Shown here in pieces: positions 29,139 through 40,332 of a stretch of DNA of 64,000 nt. The DNA lies in contig JAMLJB010000001.1 in the NCBI GenBank assembly GCA_023953835.1, forward strand, positions 434,001 through 498,000. The letters are read 5' to 3'. A program made the position numbers and the translations under genes. Positions within the stretch are counted from its first letter, which is position 1, and the number at the start of each line of letters is the position of its first letter. Source of the DNA: Rhizobiaceae bacterium (GTDB lineage: Bacteria > Pseudomonadota > Alphaproteobacteria > Rhizobiales > Rhizobiaceae). Under the pieces are notes generated by a model. That model saw nothing but the letters and a program-made list of their open reading frames with translations. It was not told the origin of the DNA and made no database searches.

Positions 29139-29636
29139 TCAGCGCTTCCGGCTGGCCCTGACCGAAGCGCCGAGCCGTTCGAGCGACTGGCGCAGGCCCT
29201 CGTCCTCGATCCCCGAAACAATGCCTTTCAGCCTTTCGCGCTCGTCCGCACCAAGCTCCCGCAACCTCGGGCGTTCCGGCTTCGGCTGGCGCACCGGCTT
29301 CTGGACAATGCGTAGCCGTCCGATCGCCATATAGCCCATGAAGGCATTGACCCGGTTCACGATTTCGCCCGCCTCGTGCTGGATATGCAGCGCCGCCAGA
29401 CCCTCGCAGGCGATCACCAGGACCGCCGGTTCATACGGGTCGCTTTCGTCGCGGCGGCGGCCCCACTGGATCTTTTCCGGGCGCGAGGATTGCGCGATAC
29501 GCGGGCCGACGATTTCGTCCCAGCTCTGGACAAGCGCCACCGACAGCCCGGCCCGCTTGCGCAGCACCGGATCCAATATCTCCCCCGCCAGGTCGGCGAC
29601 GGGAACGGGATTGCCCGAGGTCCTTTTCCCTGCCAT
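29139..29636 (-). CDS. DUF721 (DciA-like) protein
   Basis: This 165-residue DciA-family protein, also called DUF721, includes members that help load the replicative helicase in bacteria lacking DnaC. The family core is visible: DLAGEILDPVLRKRAGLSVALVQSWDEIVGPRIA, then VLVIACEGLAALHIQHEAGEIVNRVNAFMGY and an Arg/Lys-rich tail. I chose ATG 29636, which leaves 11 bases to the divergent mutY start; an upstream ATG at 29660 would overlap mutY. No clear ribosome site supports either. DciA activity is inferred from the family; many alphaproteobacterial DUF721 proteins are untested. Confidence 0.8.
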   Translation of the reverse strand: MAGKRTSGNPVPVADLAGEILDPVLRKRAGLSVALVQSWDEIVGPRIAQSSRPEKIQWGRRRDESDPYEPAVLVIACEGLAALHIQHEAGEIVNRVNAFMGYMAIGRLRIVQKPVRQPKPERPRLRELGADERERLKGIVSGIEDEGLRQSLERLGASVRASRKR

Positions 29637-29647
29637 GTGCTTGTCCG

Positions 29648-30763
29648 ATGAACGCTTCATCCCAACCAATGACACCGGCAGGTCGCGCGGGCAAGGCTTC
29701 ACTCGCCTCCCGCCTGCTGGACTGGTACGACCGGCACCACCGTGAGTTGCCGTGGCGCGTTTCCCCGGCTGAGCGACGTGCCGGAGTGCGTCCCGATCCT
29801 TACCATGTGTGGCTCTCGGAAATCATGCTCCAGCAGACCACGGTCGAGGCGGTGAAGCCTTATTTCCTGAAGTTCAGGGAGCGATGGCCCCGCGTCACCG
29901 ATCTCGCCGATGCACATGCCGACGAGGTGATGAAGGCATGGGCCGGGCTCGGCTATTATTCGCGCGCCCGCAACCTCAAGGCCTGCGCCGATGCCGTCGC
30001 GGCGGGGGGCGGCGCTTTTCCGGAGACGGAAGCGGGGTTGCTCGCCCTGCCGGGGGTCGGCCCCTATACCGCCGGCGCCATTGCTTCGATTGCCTTCGAC
30101 CAACCCGCTGCCGTGGTCGACGGAAATGTCGAGCGCGTCATGTCCCGGCTGTTCGCCATCGAAACCCCCTTGCCCGCCGCGAAATCAGAAATCCGCCAAC
30201 GAGTCGAAACGATCCTCCCACATGACCGACCCGGCGATTTCGCTCAAGCCATGATGGATCTCGGAGCGACCATCTGTTCGCCCAAACGTCCCCGCTGCAT
30301 GCTGTGCCCCGTCAATGAGGATTGCGAGGCGCTGGCGAGTGGTGACCCGGAGCGTTTTCCGCTGCGCCCTCCCAAATCCGAAAAGCCTCTACGCCGAGGT
30401 GCGGCCTTCGTCGCCATTCGCAAACATGATCGTGCCGTGCTCCTGCGCAGGCGTCCCGACCGGGGTTTGCTCGGCGGCATGGTCGAGCCGCCGACAACCG
30501 GCTGGACAGCGCGCAACGACGGCGAAACCGGCGCGCAATCCGCGCCTTTTTCCGCAAACTGGCGATTTTGCGGGCGCATTTCGCATGTTTTCACGCATTT
30601 TGCGCTGGAACTCGAAGTTTACTGCGCGGAGACCGACGGCTTCGATCCGTCGCCGCCGAATTTCTGGTCACGCGAGGTCATGGCCGAGGCTTTGCCCACG
30701 GTCATGAAAAAAGTCATCGAGGCCGCCCTTCCTGACCTATCCAGACGGCAACTTCCATCCTGA
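29648..30763 (+). CDS. mutY: A/G-specific adenine DNA glycosylase MutY
   Basis: This 371-residue base-excision enzyme removes A mispaired with 8-oxoguanine. It shows the catalytic Glu58 in WLSEIMLQQTTVEAV, the helix-hairpin-helix LPGVGPYTAGAIASIAF, the catalytic Asp in VVDGNVERVMSR and the four-cysteine iron-sulfur loop C-x6-C-x2-C-x5-C (CSPKRPRCMLCPVNEDC). The C-terminal NUDIX-like 8-oxoG recognition domain occupies about residues 235-360. ATG 29648 is used; ATG 29669 is also possible. It is divergent from DUF721 with almost no space between starts, and convergent with ccrM. Confidence 0.95.
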   Translation: MNASSQPMTPAGRAGKASLASRLLDWYDRHHRELPWRVSPAERRAGVRPDPYHVWLSEIMLQQTTVEAVKPYFLKFRERWPRVTDLADAHADEVMKAWAGLGYYSRARNLKACADAVAAGGGAFPETEAGLLALPGVGPYTAGAIASIAFDQPAAVVDGNVERVMSRLFAIETPLPAAKSEIRQRVETILPHDRPGDFAQAMMDLGATICSPKRPRCMLCPVNEDCEALASGDPERFPLRPPKSEKPLRRGAAFVAIRKHDRAVLLRRRPDRGLLGGMVEPPTTGWTARNDGETGAQSAPFSANWRFCGRISHVFTHFALELEVYCAETDGFDPSPPNFWSREVMAEALPTVMKKVIEAALPDLSRRQLPS

Positions 30764-30767
30764 ACCG

Positions 30768-31901
<1,134 letters not shown>

Positions 31902-32041
31902 CTACCCGGATACGCTGAACTGTTTACTGCACGTTATGGTTACCGGACTGGGTAAAGATTTAATGAAATAACCTGCGGATTTGCGCCGGAAGGCCCAATA
32001 CTGTAAAGCGCGCGCCGTTCTTGTCCGATTGTGGAAGCTCC

Positions 32042-32725
32042 ATGCCTCAGCCTGATCTTGTCATTTTCGATTGCGACGGCGTCCTGATTGACTCCGAAAT
32101 CATCGCGGCCCGCGTCGAGTCAGAACTGCTGACCGATGCCGGATATGAAATCTCGCCCGAAGAGATCGCCGCGCTTTATTCGGGGCTGACGTTCAGCGAA
32201 ATATTGATGCGTATCGAGAAGGTCGCACAGGTGCCGTTTCAAGCCTCGCTGATCGAACAGGCTGAATCGCTGACGGACAAACGTCTTGCGGATGTGCGCA
32301 TCATCGAGGGGGCCGCGCAGGCGGTGGCGGGCGTGACTGTCCCGCGCTGCATCTGTTCAAATTCCACGCCGGAGCGCTTGAAAATGACGCTTGCGGCAAC
32401 CGGTCTGGACCGCTTTTTCGTGGACCGCGTGTTCTCCTCGGTTTCCGTCCCGGACGGCAAGCCAAAGCCCGCGCCCGACGTGTTCCTCTACGCGGCGGGC
32501 CAGATGCGGGCCAACCCGGCAAACACATTCGTGATCGAGGATTCAGTGCACGGCATCCACGGCGCAAAGGCCGCGGGCATGCGCGTCATCGGCTTTACGG
32601 GCGGCGCGCACAGCTACCCGTCCCATGCCGATATATTGACGGAAGCCGGCGCGGAAACTGTGATCCATCGCTGGCGCGACCTCGCGCCTGTGCTTGACGC
32701 GTTGTCCGAATGGGCCGATGCCTGA
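32042..32725 (+). CDS. HAD-superfamily phosphatase (GPH/CbbY-like)
   Basis: This 227-residue HAD hydrolase has all four motifs: the nucleophile in VIFDCDGVLIDSE, motif II Ser in CICSNSTPERL, motif III Lys in PDGKPKPAPDVFLYA and the acidic motif IV VIEDSVHGIHGAKAAG. The cap is the small helical type I cap between motifs I and II, as in phosphoglycolate phosphatases and beta-phosphoglucomutases. ATG 32042 is preceded by GGAAG. Substrate is uncertain; a sugar phosphate or phosphoglycolate is likely for the family. It ends convergently, four bases from the lipoprotein gene. Confidence 0.88.
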   Translation: MPQPDLVIFDCDGVLIDSEIIAARVESELLTDAGYEISPEEIAALYSGLTFSEILMRIEKVAQVPFQASLIEQAESLTDKRLADVRIIEGAAQAVAGVTVPRCICSNSTPERLKMTLAATGLDRFFVDRVFSSVSVPDGKPKPAPDVFLYAAGQMRANPANTFVIEDSVHGIHGAKAAGMRVIGFTGGAHSYPSHADILTEAGAETVIHRWRDLAPVLDALSEWADA

Positions 32726-32729
32726 GCGA

Positions 32730-33290
32730 TTATTTCGCGCCGTCGTCGAAACCCAGTTGCACCATCACATTGCGCTCCGACGGTATGGGAATGACGACGT
32801 TGGAATTGCGGAAAAGATACTGCGTGGCTGCCGACCTGTCCGTCAGCGTGACTTCCTGCCTGTGCAGTTCCGAATAGAGCACGTCATCGCCGCGCGTCAC
32901 CACGACGCGAATCGGCAGGGTAACGGAAGCAGGCGCTGCCGGTCCGGGAACCACGCGCCCGGCTGCCGCAACATCGATGGTCAGATTGCCGTCGGCGCGC
33001 GTGCAGGCGCGCGTGCTTTCGCCGATGGACGCCTGGAAGGCCAGCTTCGAGGGATCGCCGTCACCGCCGCGCGCATAGCGATTGAGCGCCGCCGTGCCCT
33101 GCCGGACCCGAACCGGGGGGCAGAACGCCTCAAGCTCGCCCTGGGTGACCTTGGGTTTGCTGCCTGCCAGATCGTTCCGGCTCATGGTTTCGCCGGTCTG
33201 CCCTTCGCTGTTTGACTGGCAGCCGGCCAGCGCGAGCAGGCACAGCACAGCGATAGCCGGTTTCAATCGACTCGACATTTTAGGCGGCAT
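32730..33290 (-). CDS. Conserved hypothetical lipoprotein
   Basis: This 186-residue protein starts at ATG 33290, with GAGGAAAG nine bases upstream. A lipoprotein signal (AIAVLCLLALAGCQSN) places the lipid anchor on Cys24. The mature part has no recognised enzyme motif; it contains VTQGELEAFCPPVRVRQGTAAL, a Cys pair and a beta-rich stretch typical of envelope proteins with an immunoglobulin-like fold (LPIRVVVTRGDDVLYSELHRQEVTL). I do not recognise a named family. It is divergent from thrC. Outer-membrane or periplasmic location is inferred from the lipobox. Confidence 0.75.
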   Translation of the reverse strand: MPPKMSSRLKPAIAVLCLLALAGCQSNSEGQTGETMSRNDLAGSKPKVTQGELEAFCPPVRVRQGTAALNRYARGGDGDPSKLAFQASIGESTRACTRADGNLTIDVAAAGRVVPGPAAPASVTLPIRVVVTRGDDVLYSELHRQEVTLTDRSAATQYLFRNSNVVIPIPSERNVMVQLGFDDGAK

Positions 33291-33418
33291 GGAATCTGCT
33301 TTCCTCTCTCGACCAAGGCGGTCTATACCAATGGGCCGACGAAAATGCGACCGATCCACAGCTTTTTCCAAACCATGAATTATCAGTTCGTTACCTGCCT
33401 TCGCGGAATGATCCACAC

Positions 33419-34816
33419 ATGCGCTATGTAAGCACAAGGGGCGAAGCCCCGGCCCTCGGCTTCGCCGATACGATGATGGCCGGGCTGGCCCGCGATGGCG
33501 GTCTGTATGTGCCGGAAGCGTGGCCGCATTTTTCCACCGAGGCGATCCGCAGGATGCGCGGCAAACCCTACGCCGAACTCGCCGTGGAATTGCTGACGCC
33601 CTTCCTGAACGGCGAAATGAAGAACGCGGACTTCGAGCGGATCGTCCGCGAAGCCTACGCTACCTTTCGCCATCCCGCTGTCTGCCCGCTCGTCCAGACG
33701 GGGCCGAACGAGTTCATCCTCGAACTTTTTCACGGCCCGACGCTCGCTTTCAAGGACGTGGCGATGCAGATGCTGGCGCGTCTGATGGACCATGTGCTGG
33801 CAGAGCGCGGCGAGCGGGCGACCATCGTGGGCGCGACGTCCGGCGATACCGGAGGCGCGGCCATCGAAGCCTTTGCGGGCCGCGAGCGCACGGATGTGTT
33901 CATTCTGTTTCCACACGGTCGCGTCTCGCCCGTCCAGCAGCGGCAGATGACCACCGCCGACGCGGCCAATGTCCATGCGCTCGCAATCGAAGGAAATTTC
34001 GACGATTGCCAGGGCATGCTCAAAGACATGTTCAACGACCACGCCTTCCGCGACCGCGTGAAGCTGTCGGGCGTGAACTCGATCAACTGGGCACGCATCA
34101 TGGCCCAGATCGTCTATTATTTTTCCTCGGCACTCTCGTTGGGTGCGCCTGACCGGCCCGTTTCGTTCACCGTTCCGACCGGAAATTTCGGAGATATTTT
34201 CGCAGGTTACGCCGCAAAGCGCATGGGCCTTCCGATCGAGCGGCTGGTGATCGCGACCAACGACAACGACATTCTGGCGCGCACGCTGGCGTCCAGCGAA
34301 TACCGCATGACCGGCGTCGTTGCGACCACCTCCCCTTCGATGGACATCCAGGTCTCGTCGAATTTCGAGCGGCTGCTTTTCGAGGCGGCGGAGCGTGATG
34401 CCTCAGCGGTTCGGCGCTATATGGCGAGCCTCCGGCAATCTGGCGCGTTCACAATCGATGACGCGCCACTGGCGCGCATCCGCGCCGAATTCGACGCGGG
34501 CCGCGCTTCGAGCGCCGAAGCCGCACGGTCGATTGCGGACATGCTTGAGGCGAGCGGCTATCTGCTCGATCCGCACACGGCGTCGGCCGTGCATGTGGCG
34601 CATCAGCAGGCGGCTTCGAGCGCGCCCATGGTGATCCTTTCCACCGCTCATCCGGCAAAGTTTCCCGATGCGGTCGGCGAGGCGTGCGGCAGGACACCGG
34701 CGCTGCCGGACTGGCTTGGTGGACTAATGAACAGGAAAGAACATTTCACGGTGCTTCCATCGGACCTGAAAATGGTGGAAGATCATGTGATAAGCCGCGC
34801 CCGCGCGGTTTCTTAG
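33419..34816 (+). CDS. thrC: Threonine synthase
   Basis: This 465-residue PLP enzyme converts O-phosphohomoserine to threonine. It begins MRYVSTRGEAPALGFADTMM, as in the long, yeast-like class of threonine synthases; the PLP lysine is in GPTLAFKDVAMQMLARL, and the phosphate-binding loop in TGNFGDIFAGYAAKRMG. The length is right for this class. It heads a same-strand run thrC, M16 peptidase, acetyltransferase, EAL protein with 14, 3 and 5 bases between genes. The partner enzyme thrB is about 7.5 kb downstream on the other strand. Confidence 0.96.
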   Translation: MRYVSTRGEAPALGFADTMMAGLARDGGLYVPEAWPHFSTEAIRRMRGKPYAELAVELLTPFLNGEMKNADFERIVREAYATFRHPAVCPLVQTGPNEFILELFHGPTLAFKDVAMQMLARLMDHVLAERGERATIVGATSGDTGGAAIEAFAGRERTDVFILFPHGRVSPVQQRQMTTADAANVHALAIEGNFDDCQGMLKDMFNDHAFRDRVKLSGVNSINWARIMAQIVYYFSSALSLGAPDRPVSFTVPTGNFGDIFAGYAAKRMGLPIERLVIATNDNDILARTLASSEYRMTGVVATTSPSMDIQVSSNFERLLFEAAERDASAVRRYMASLRQSGAFTIDDAPLARIRAEFDAGRASSAEAARSIADMLEASGYLLDPHTASAVHVAHQQAASSAPMVILSTAHPAKFPDAVGEACGRTPALPDWLGGLMNRKEHFTVLPSDLKMVEDHVISRARAVS

Positions 34817-34830
34817 GGAGAAGTACCTGT

Positions 34831-36123
34831 ATGGCCGTTGAGGTGAGCCGGCTGGCGAACGGATTGACTGTCGCCACGGAAACATTGCCCGGTGTTGAGT
34901 CTGTGGCATTGGGAGTTTGGGTAAAGTCGGGCGCCCGAAACGAGCACGACGACGAGCACGGCATAGCCCATCTGCTCGAACACATGGCGTTCAAGGGAAC
35001 ATCCTCGCGCAACGCTTTTGAGATCGCCTCGCAGATCGAAAATGTCGGCGGCGAGATCAATGCGGCAACCAGCGTCGAGACGACCTCGTTCTATGCGCGC
35101 GTGCTGGCAGCCGATGTGCCGCTGGCGGTCGACATTCTGGCCGACATCCTCCAGGATTCGAGCTTCGACGCCGACGAACTGGCGCGCGAGCAGCACGTGA
35201 TCCTGCAGGAGATCGGCGCCGCCCACGACACGCCGGACGACGTGGTGTTCGACCGCTTCACCGAGACCGCCTTTCGTCATCAGGCGCTTGGCCGCTCGAT
35301 CCTCGGCACGCCCGAAACGGTGAAATCCTTTACGTCAAAGCAATTGCACGCCTTCATGGAGCGCCAGTACGGCGCCGACCGCATGGTCGTCGTGGCGGCG
35401 GGCGACGTGACCCATGAAAAATTCCTTCGCGAGGTGGAAAACCGGCTCGGGCGCTTCCGCGCGAAATCCGACGCCAGCATTCCGCAATATGCGCAATATG
35501 TCGGCGGCGATTTTCGCGAGAGCCGCGAACTGATGGATGCGCAGATCGTGCTCGGCTTCGAAGGTCGCGCCTATCATGTGCGCGACTTCTACGCCTCTCA
35601 GGTACTCTCCATGATCCTCGGCGGCGGCATGTCCTCGCGCCTGTTTCAGGAGGTCCGCGAGAAGCGCGGCCTGTGCTATTCGATCTACGCCTTCCACTGG
35701 GGCTTTTCAGATACCGGCATTTTCGGCGTGCATGCGGCGACCGGCGAGGACGATATCAGGAAGCTGCTGCCGGTGATCTCCGATGAACTCCACCGCGCTG
35801 CCGAGACAATCGGCCAGGACGAGTTGGACCGGGCGCGCGCGCAATACCGCGCCGGCCTCATCATGTCGGCTGAAAGCCCCGCCTCGCGCGCCTCGCAGAT
35901 CGCACGGCAACTCCTGCTTTTCGGCAGGCCGGTAATGCGCGAGGAGCTTATGGAGCGGCTGTCGGCGCTCACCGTCGAACGGCTGACCGACCTGTCGGGG
36001 CGGCTGTTCTCGACGCGACCGACGCTTGCCGCCGTCGGCCCGGTCGGCTCGCTGCCCGCCTACGATCTCGTCAACGACGCCCTGCCCGGCGCGCAGCCCG
36101 GCCTGCGGCGGGCCGCATCATAA
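34831..36123 (+). CDS. M16-family zinc peptidase (mitochondrial-processing-peptidase-like)
   Basis: This 430-residue pitrilysin-family peptidase has the inverted zinc motif HLLEH in HGIAHLLEHMAFKGTSSR and the downstream Glu of the third ligand (ELAREQHVILQEIGAAHD). The glycine-rich GGGMSSRLFQEVREKRGLCY segment of the C-terminal half is conserved, so one chain holds the active N- and inactive C-type halves of a single repeat. ATG 34831 follows GGGAGAAG; in-frame codons upstream run into thrC. Rhizobial homologs sit next to thrC, as here. Natural substrates are not known. Confidence 0.93.
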   Translation: MAVEVSRLANGLTVATETLPGVESVALGVWVKSGARNEHDDEHGIAHLLEHMAFKGTSSRNAFEIASQIENVGGEINAATSVETTSFYARVLAADVPLAVDILADILQDSSFDADELAREQHVILQEIGAAHDTPDDVVFDRFTETAFRHQALGRSILGTPETVKSFTSKQLHAFMERQYGADRMVVVAAGDVTHEKFLREVENRLGRFRAKSDASIPQYAQYVGGDFRESRELMDAQIVLGFEGRAYHVRDFYASQVLSMILGGGMSSRLFQEVREKRGLCYSIYAFHWGFSDTGIFGVHAATGEDDIRKLLPVISDELHRAAETIGQDELDRARAQYRAGLIMSAESPASRASQIARQLLLFGRPVMREELMERLSALTVERLTDLSGRLFSTRPTLAAVGPVGSLPAYDLVNDALPGAQPGLRRAAS

Positions 36124-36126
36124 CCC

Positions 36127-36723
36127 ATGTTTGCGCTGCCGTTCTTCAGGCGGGACCTGCCGGTCCTGATTGGCGAACGGGTCCGCCTGCGCGCCCCGGT
36201 GACGGGCGACTATGCGCAATGGGCAAACCTGCGTGGTGAGAGCCGCGCCTTTCTGGAGCCGTGGGAGCCTTCATGGGCGCCGGATGAACTCGACTACGGC
36301 GCCTGGCGGCTTCGCATAGGCCGCTATCGCGAAGACATCGCGCAAGGCAGCGGCATGCCGTTTTTCGTGTTCGACCGCGCGGGCAGCAGCCTCTACGGAG
36401 GAATCACGCTCAGCAACATCCGGCGCGGCGTGGCCCAGACCGGCAGCATCGGCTACTGGATCGGCGAACGGTTTGCCGGTCGCGGTTATATGCAGGAGGC
36501 GGTTCGGCTCGTTGTCAACCACGCATTCGAGGCCATGCGGTTGCACCGCATCGAGGCGGCCTGTATTCCAACCAATGCGCGCTCCGTGCGCGTGCTTGAA
36601 AAAGCCCGATTCAGGCGCGAGGGGATGGCGCGATCCTATCTGAAGATCAACGGGGCCTGGCAGGATCATTGTCTCTACGCGATAGTCGCAAGCGACCTGA
36701 CCCCCATGGACGACAAAGGCTGA
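36127..36723 (+). CDS. GNAT-family N-acetyltransferase (RimJ-like)
   Basis: This 198-residue acetyltransferase of the GNAT fold resembles the ribosomal-protein N-terminal acetyltransferases RimJ/RimL: GERVRLRAPVTGDYAQWANLR at the start, the acetyl-CoA loop in IGYWIGERFAGRGYMQEAVRL, and the final LHRIEAACIPTNARSVRVLEKARFRREG block. It starts at ATG 36127, three bases after the M16 stop, and ends five bases before the EAL protein start. The real substrate (ribosomal protein or small molecule) is undetermined. Confidence 0.88.
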   Translation: MFALPFFRRDLPVLIGERVRLRAPVTGDYAQWANLRGESRAFLEPWEPSWAPDELDYGAWRLRIGRYREDIAQGSGMPFFVFDRAGSSLYGGITLSNIRRGVAQTGSIGYWIGERFAGRGYMQEAVRLVVNHAFEAMRLHRIEAACIPTNARSVRVLEKARFRREGMARSYLKINGAWQDHCLYAIVASDLTPMDDKG

Positions 36724-36728
36724 GCCTT

Positions 36729-39617
36729 GTGAGACGTATCGGCGCCGCGCTCGCGGCAATCCTGCTGACCGTGACGGTGCTGCTCGGCGCCGTTTCAGCC
36801 GCATTCGCGGTCGAGGCGATCAAGATCACGCGCGACGACAATGCGCTAGACCTGACCGCGGCCGTGGAGATTTCGCTCAACCAGGGCGAAAATTTCCAGG
36901 TTTCGACCGCCCCGACGCAGGACGGCGTGGTGCGCAGGATCCAGGTTGAATCGAAGGAGCCGGGCAAATCGTCCAACTGGGCGGTTTTCGCGCTCGCCAA
37001 CACGAGCGACCAGCAGATCGACCGCCTCATCGTCGTGCCGCACTACCGGCTGGCGCGATCCGGCCTGATCTGGCCGGACCTCGGCTCGTCACGCATTGCG
37101 GCGATCACGCCGAGCGAAGGCTTCGCGCTCGACAGGGAGCAAAGCCCCGACGCCGACGTGTTCAGCATCACGCTCGATCCCGGCGCTGTGGTCACCTTCG
37201 TAGCGGAAATGACGGCGCAAAACCTGCCGCAGGTCTATCTGTGGAACCCCGAAACCTACAAGGACACGGTCAACGCCTACACGCTGTTTCGCGGCATCGT
37301 GATCGGCATTGCGGGACTGATGGCGCTGTTCCTGACCATCCTGTTCGTGGTCAAGGGCACGGCCATGTTTCCGGCAACGGCAGCGCTCGCCTGGGCGGTG
37401 CTGGCCTATATCTGCGTCGATTTTGGCTTCCTGAACAAGGTCATCGCGATCACGCCCGGCAATGAGCAGATGTGGCGGGCTGGCACCGAAATCGCCCTTG
37501 CCGCAACGCTGGTGGTATTCCTGTTCGCCTATCTCAACCTCAACCGCTGGCACGGCCATTTCAGCTACGGCGCCATTGCGTGGGTGCTCGGCCTCGGCGC
37601 GATTGCGGCGCTTGCGATCTACAATCCGGCGATGGCCTCCGGCATCGCCCGCATCTCCTTCGCCACCACGGCGGCATCCGGCGCGGTGCTGATCGTCTTC
37701 CTGTGCATCCGCGGCTATGACCGCGCGATCATGCTCGTGCCAAGCTGGGTGATGCTGCTGCTGTGGACCGCCGCCTGCTGGATGACGATCGACGGCAGGC
37801 TGGACAACGACATCATCCAGCCCGCACTTTGCGGCGGCCTGATCCTTGTCGTGCTGCTGATAGGTTTCACGGTCATGCAACACGCATTTTCCGGCGGCGC
37901 GCTGCATCAGGGCCTGTTCAGCGACATGGAGCGCCGGGCGCTTGCGCTGGCAGCTTCCGGCGACACGGTCTGGGACTGGGACGTGATGCGCGACAAGGTG
38001 ACGACGCGGCCCGATGTGTCGATACAGCTCGGGCTCGAACCGGGCAGCCTCGGCGGCGCGGCCCGCACCTGGCTGCCGATCCTTCATTCCGACGACCGCG
38101 ACACTTTCCGCACATTGCTGGACGTCATCCTCGAACACCGGCGCGGGCGCATCTCGCACGACTTCCGCCTGCGCGGTGCGGACGGGCATTACCACTGGTT
38201 CTCGCTGCGCGCCCGGCCCCTCGTCGGATCGGACGGCGAGGTGCTGCGCTGCGTGGGTACCATGGTGGACGTGACCGACCAGAAGAAATCGGAAGAACGG
38301 CTGCTGCACGACGCCGTGCACGACAATCTCACCGGCCTTTCGAACCGCGAACTGTTCATGAACCGTCTCGAAGCGATCATTTCCATCGCCAAGACGGACG
38401 AAAATGTCAGGCCGACCGTGTTCCTGATCGATATCGACCGCTTCAAGAAGGTCAATGACGGGCTGGGCATTTCGGCGGGCGACACGATCCTGCTCACGGT
38501 GGCGCGGCGGTTGCACCGGCTGCTCAAGCCGAAGGATTCGCTCTCGCGCTTCGCGGGCGACCAGTTCGCGCTGATGCTGCTTTCCGAGGAAGACCCGACG
38601 CGCATCGCCAGCGTCGCGGAGGCGATCAAGCGCGCGATACAGGCGCCGATCTCCTTCGCCAAGCGCGAGATCGTGCTGACTGCCTCCATCGGGCTGATTA
38701 CGTGGAACAACAATCACGGCAATGCCGAGGACATGGTGAAGGACGCCGAACTGGCGATGTACCAGGCCAAGCGCTTCGGCGGCGACCGCATCGAGCCTTT
38801 CCGCCCCGCCTTCCGCGCGGTCGGCACCGACAAGCTGCAAATCGAGTCGGACATGCGAAGGGCCATCGAGCGCAAGGAATTCACGCTCGCCTATCAGCCG
38901 ATCGTCCGGCTGGAGGACCGCACCATTGCCGGTTTCGAGGCGCTGTTGCGCTGGGACCATCCGCGACGCGGCATGATCCCGCCGTCCGATTTCGTGCCGG
39001 TTGCGGAAAGCTGCGGGCTGATCGTCCAGCTCGGCCTTTTCGCGATGCAGAAGGCGGCGGAAGACCTTGCTGAGTGGCAGGCGCAGCTTGGCGATATTCC
39101 GTTGTCCATGTCGGTCAACCTGTCCAGCCGCCAGCTTCTGCGGCGCGATCTGGTCAGCGACGTGCGGTCGGTCGTGGCGCGCGCGAACATCAAGCCACGC
39201 TGCTTCCGCCTTGAACTGACGGAATCGCTGGTCATGGACAATCCCGAGCAGAGCGCCCATGTGCTGAACAGGCTCAAGCAACTCGGCATCGGCCTTTCGC
39301 TCGACGATTTCGGGACCGGCTATTCGTCCCTGGCCTACCTGACGCGCTTTCCCTTCGACACGATCAAGATCGACAAGAGCTTTGTGGACGACAATGCGCC
39401 GAAGCGCTCCGTGCTGCTCAAGTCGATGGTCAGCATGGCGCACGACATGGGCATGTCCGTGGTCGCAGAAGGCGTTTCGGACGAGAGCGACCTGCTCCAG
39501 CTACGTCAGATGGGATGCGAGTTCGTGCAGAGCTTCATGACCGGCGCGCCGATGAAGCCGGATGCGGCCTTCAGGAGCCTGAAGGAGCAATACACCGCAG
39601 CAACGACTCAGGCGTGA
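36729..39617 (+). CDS. Membrane PAS-GGDEF-EAL protein (predicted c-di-GMP phosphodiesterase)
   Basis: This 962-residue signalling protein has a signal sequence (to about 31), a periplasmic beta-rich 7TMR-DISM-like sensor (about 32-195), a run of about seven membrane helices (about 200-390), a PAS domain ending in [13 protein letters not shown] (about 405-525), a GGDEF domain (about 535-690) and a C-terminal EAL domain. The GGDEF active-site motif reads A609-G-D-Q-F613, with the metal-binding Glu replaced by Gln, so synthesis is unlikely. The EAL domain keeps E737-A-L739-[27 protein letters not shown] and IKIDKSF, so phosphodiesterase activity is expected. The start is GTG 36729, five bases after the acetyltransferase stop; a better start is not evident. 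Confidence 0.9.
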   Translation: MRRIGAALAAILLTVTVLLGAVSAAFAVEAIKITRDDNALDLTAAVEISLNQGENFQVSTAPTQDGVVRRIQVESKEPGKSSNWAVFALANTSDQQIDRLIVVPHYRLARSGLIWPDLGSSRIAAITPSEGFALDREQSPDADVFSITLDPGAVVTFVAEMTAQNLPQVYLWNPETYKDTVNAYTLFRGIVIGIAGLMALFLTILFVVKGTAMFPATAALAWAVLAYICVDFGFLNKVIAITPGNEQMWRAGTEIALAATLVVFLFAYLNLNRWHGHFSYGAIAWVLGLGAIAALAIYNPAMASGIARISFATTAASGAVLIVFLCIRGYDRAIMLVPSWVMLLLWTAACWMTIDGRLDNDIIQPALCGGLILVVLLIGFTVMQHAFSGGALHQGLFSDMERRALALAASGDTVWDWDVMRDKVTTRPDVSIQLGLEPGSLGGAARTWLPILHSDDRDTFRTLLDVILEHRRGRISHDFRLRGADGHYHWFSLRARPLVGSDGEVLRCVGTMVDVTDQKKSEERLLHDAVHDNLTGLSNRELFMNRLEAIISIAKTDENVRPTVFLIDIDRFKKVNDGLGISAGDTILLTVARRLHRLLKPKDSLSRFAGDQFALMLLSEEDPTRIASVAEAIKRAIQAPISFAKREIVLTASIGLITWNNNHGNAEDMVKDAELAMYQAKRFGGDRIEPFRPAFRAVGTDKLQIESDMRRAIERKEFTLAYQPIVRLEDRTIAGFEALLRWDHPRRGMIPPSDFVPVAESCGLIVQLGLFAMQKAAEDLAEWQAQLGDIPLSMSVNLSSRQLLRRDLVSDVRSVVARANIKPRCFRLELTESLVMDNPEQSAHVLNRLKQLGIGLSLDDFGTGYSSLAYLTRFPFDTIKIDKSFVDDNAPKRSVLLKSMVSMAHDMGMSVVAEGVSDESDLLQLRQMGCEFVQSFMTGAPMKPDAAFRSLKEQYTAATTQA

Positions 39618-40219
39618 CCCGCCACCTGGCTGAGGCGGATCGGGTCGATGCCGATTGCGGCCATCAGCCGGTCGTATTTGCGCTCGATGTCCGTATCGAA
39701 CAGCATGTCGGCATCGGCGGGACATGTCAGCCAGCCATTGTCGGCGATTTCCGATTCGAGCTGGCCCGGCGCCCAGCTCGAATAACCGAGCGCCATGAGC
39801 GCCCTGCGCGGGCCGCGCCCGACCGATATTGCGCGCAATATATCCACCGTCGCCGTCAGGCATATCTGGTCCGAGATCGGCAGAGAGGATTCGACGACGA
39901 AATCGTCGGAATGCAGCACGAAACCGCGGCTTCGATCGACCGGACCGCCATTGCGGATCACGAAGTCGCGCGCCGCAGGCGGCAGGCGGATGGCGTCCTC
40001 GTCCTTCAGCAGGCCAAGCTGCACCAGAAGGTCTGGGAACATCATCTGCTGGACCTGGTTCACGATCAGCCCCATCGCGCCCTCTTCGCTATGAGCGCAC
40101 AGATAGATGACAGAACGCGCGAAACGGTCGTCCTTCATGCCGGGCATGGCAATCAGAAACTGATCGTCCAGAAATCCGTTGCGGCGGATCGGCCGCTTCT
40201 TGTTCCTCAAGAGGTCCAT
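39608..40219 (-). CDS. YqgE/AlgH family protein (DUF179)
   Basis: This 203-residue protein has the DUF179 blocks [56 protein letters not shown] and [18 protein letters not shown]. The family is widespread; in some bacteria it is called AlgH and linked to alginate regulation, but no biochemical activity is established. I chose ATG 40219 ([10 protein letters not shown]); ATG 40246 and 40258 also lie in frame without a clear ribosome site. It overlaps the end of the convergent EAL gene by ten bases and is divergent from the DsbD-like gene. Confidence 0.88.
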   Translation of the reverse strand: MDLLRNKKRPIRRNGFLDDQFLIAMPGMKDDRFARSVIYLCAHSEEGAMGLIVNQVQQMMFPDLLVQLGLLKDEDAIRLPPAARDFVIRNGGPVDRSRGFVLHSDDFVVESSLPISDQICLTATVDILRAISVGRGPRRALMALGYSSWAPGQLESEIADNGWLTCPADADMLFDTDIERKYDRLMAAIGIDPIRLSQVAGHA

Positions 40220-40332
40220 AATTGAAGGGTAACGCGTTTCCGGCATTCTTAAAAGCACGCTTCACGCAAAAATGCGCGCGCTCGCGGCAACAGGGAGTTG
40301 TGGCGGAGGCAAGGTTCGGTCAAAGGGACAAT

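Noticed and set aside
37089..39443. A 784-codon open frame on the minus strand opposite the EAL protein
   Set aside because: It is an antisense shadow; the plus-strand frame has recognisable PAS, GGDEF and EAL motifs.
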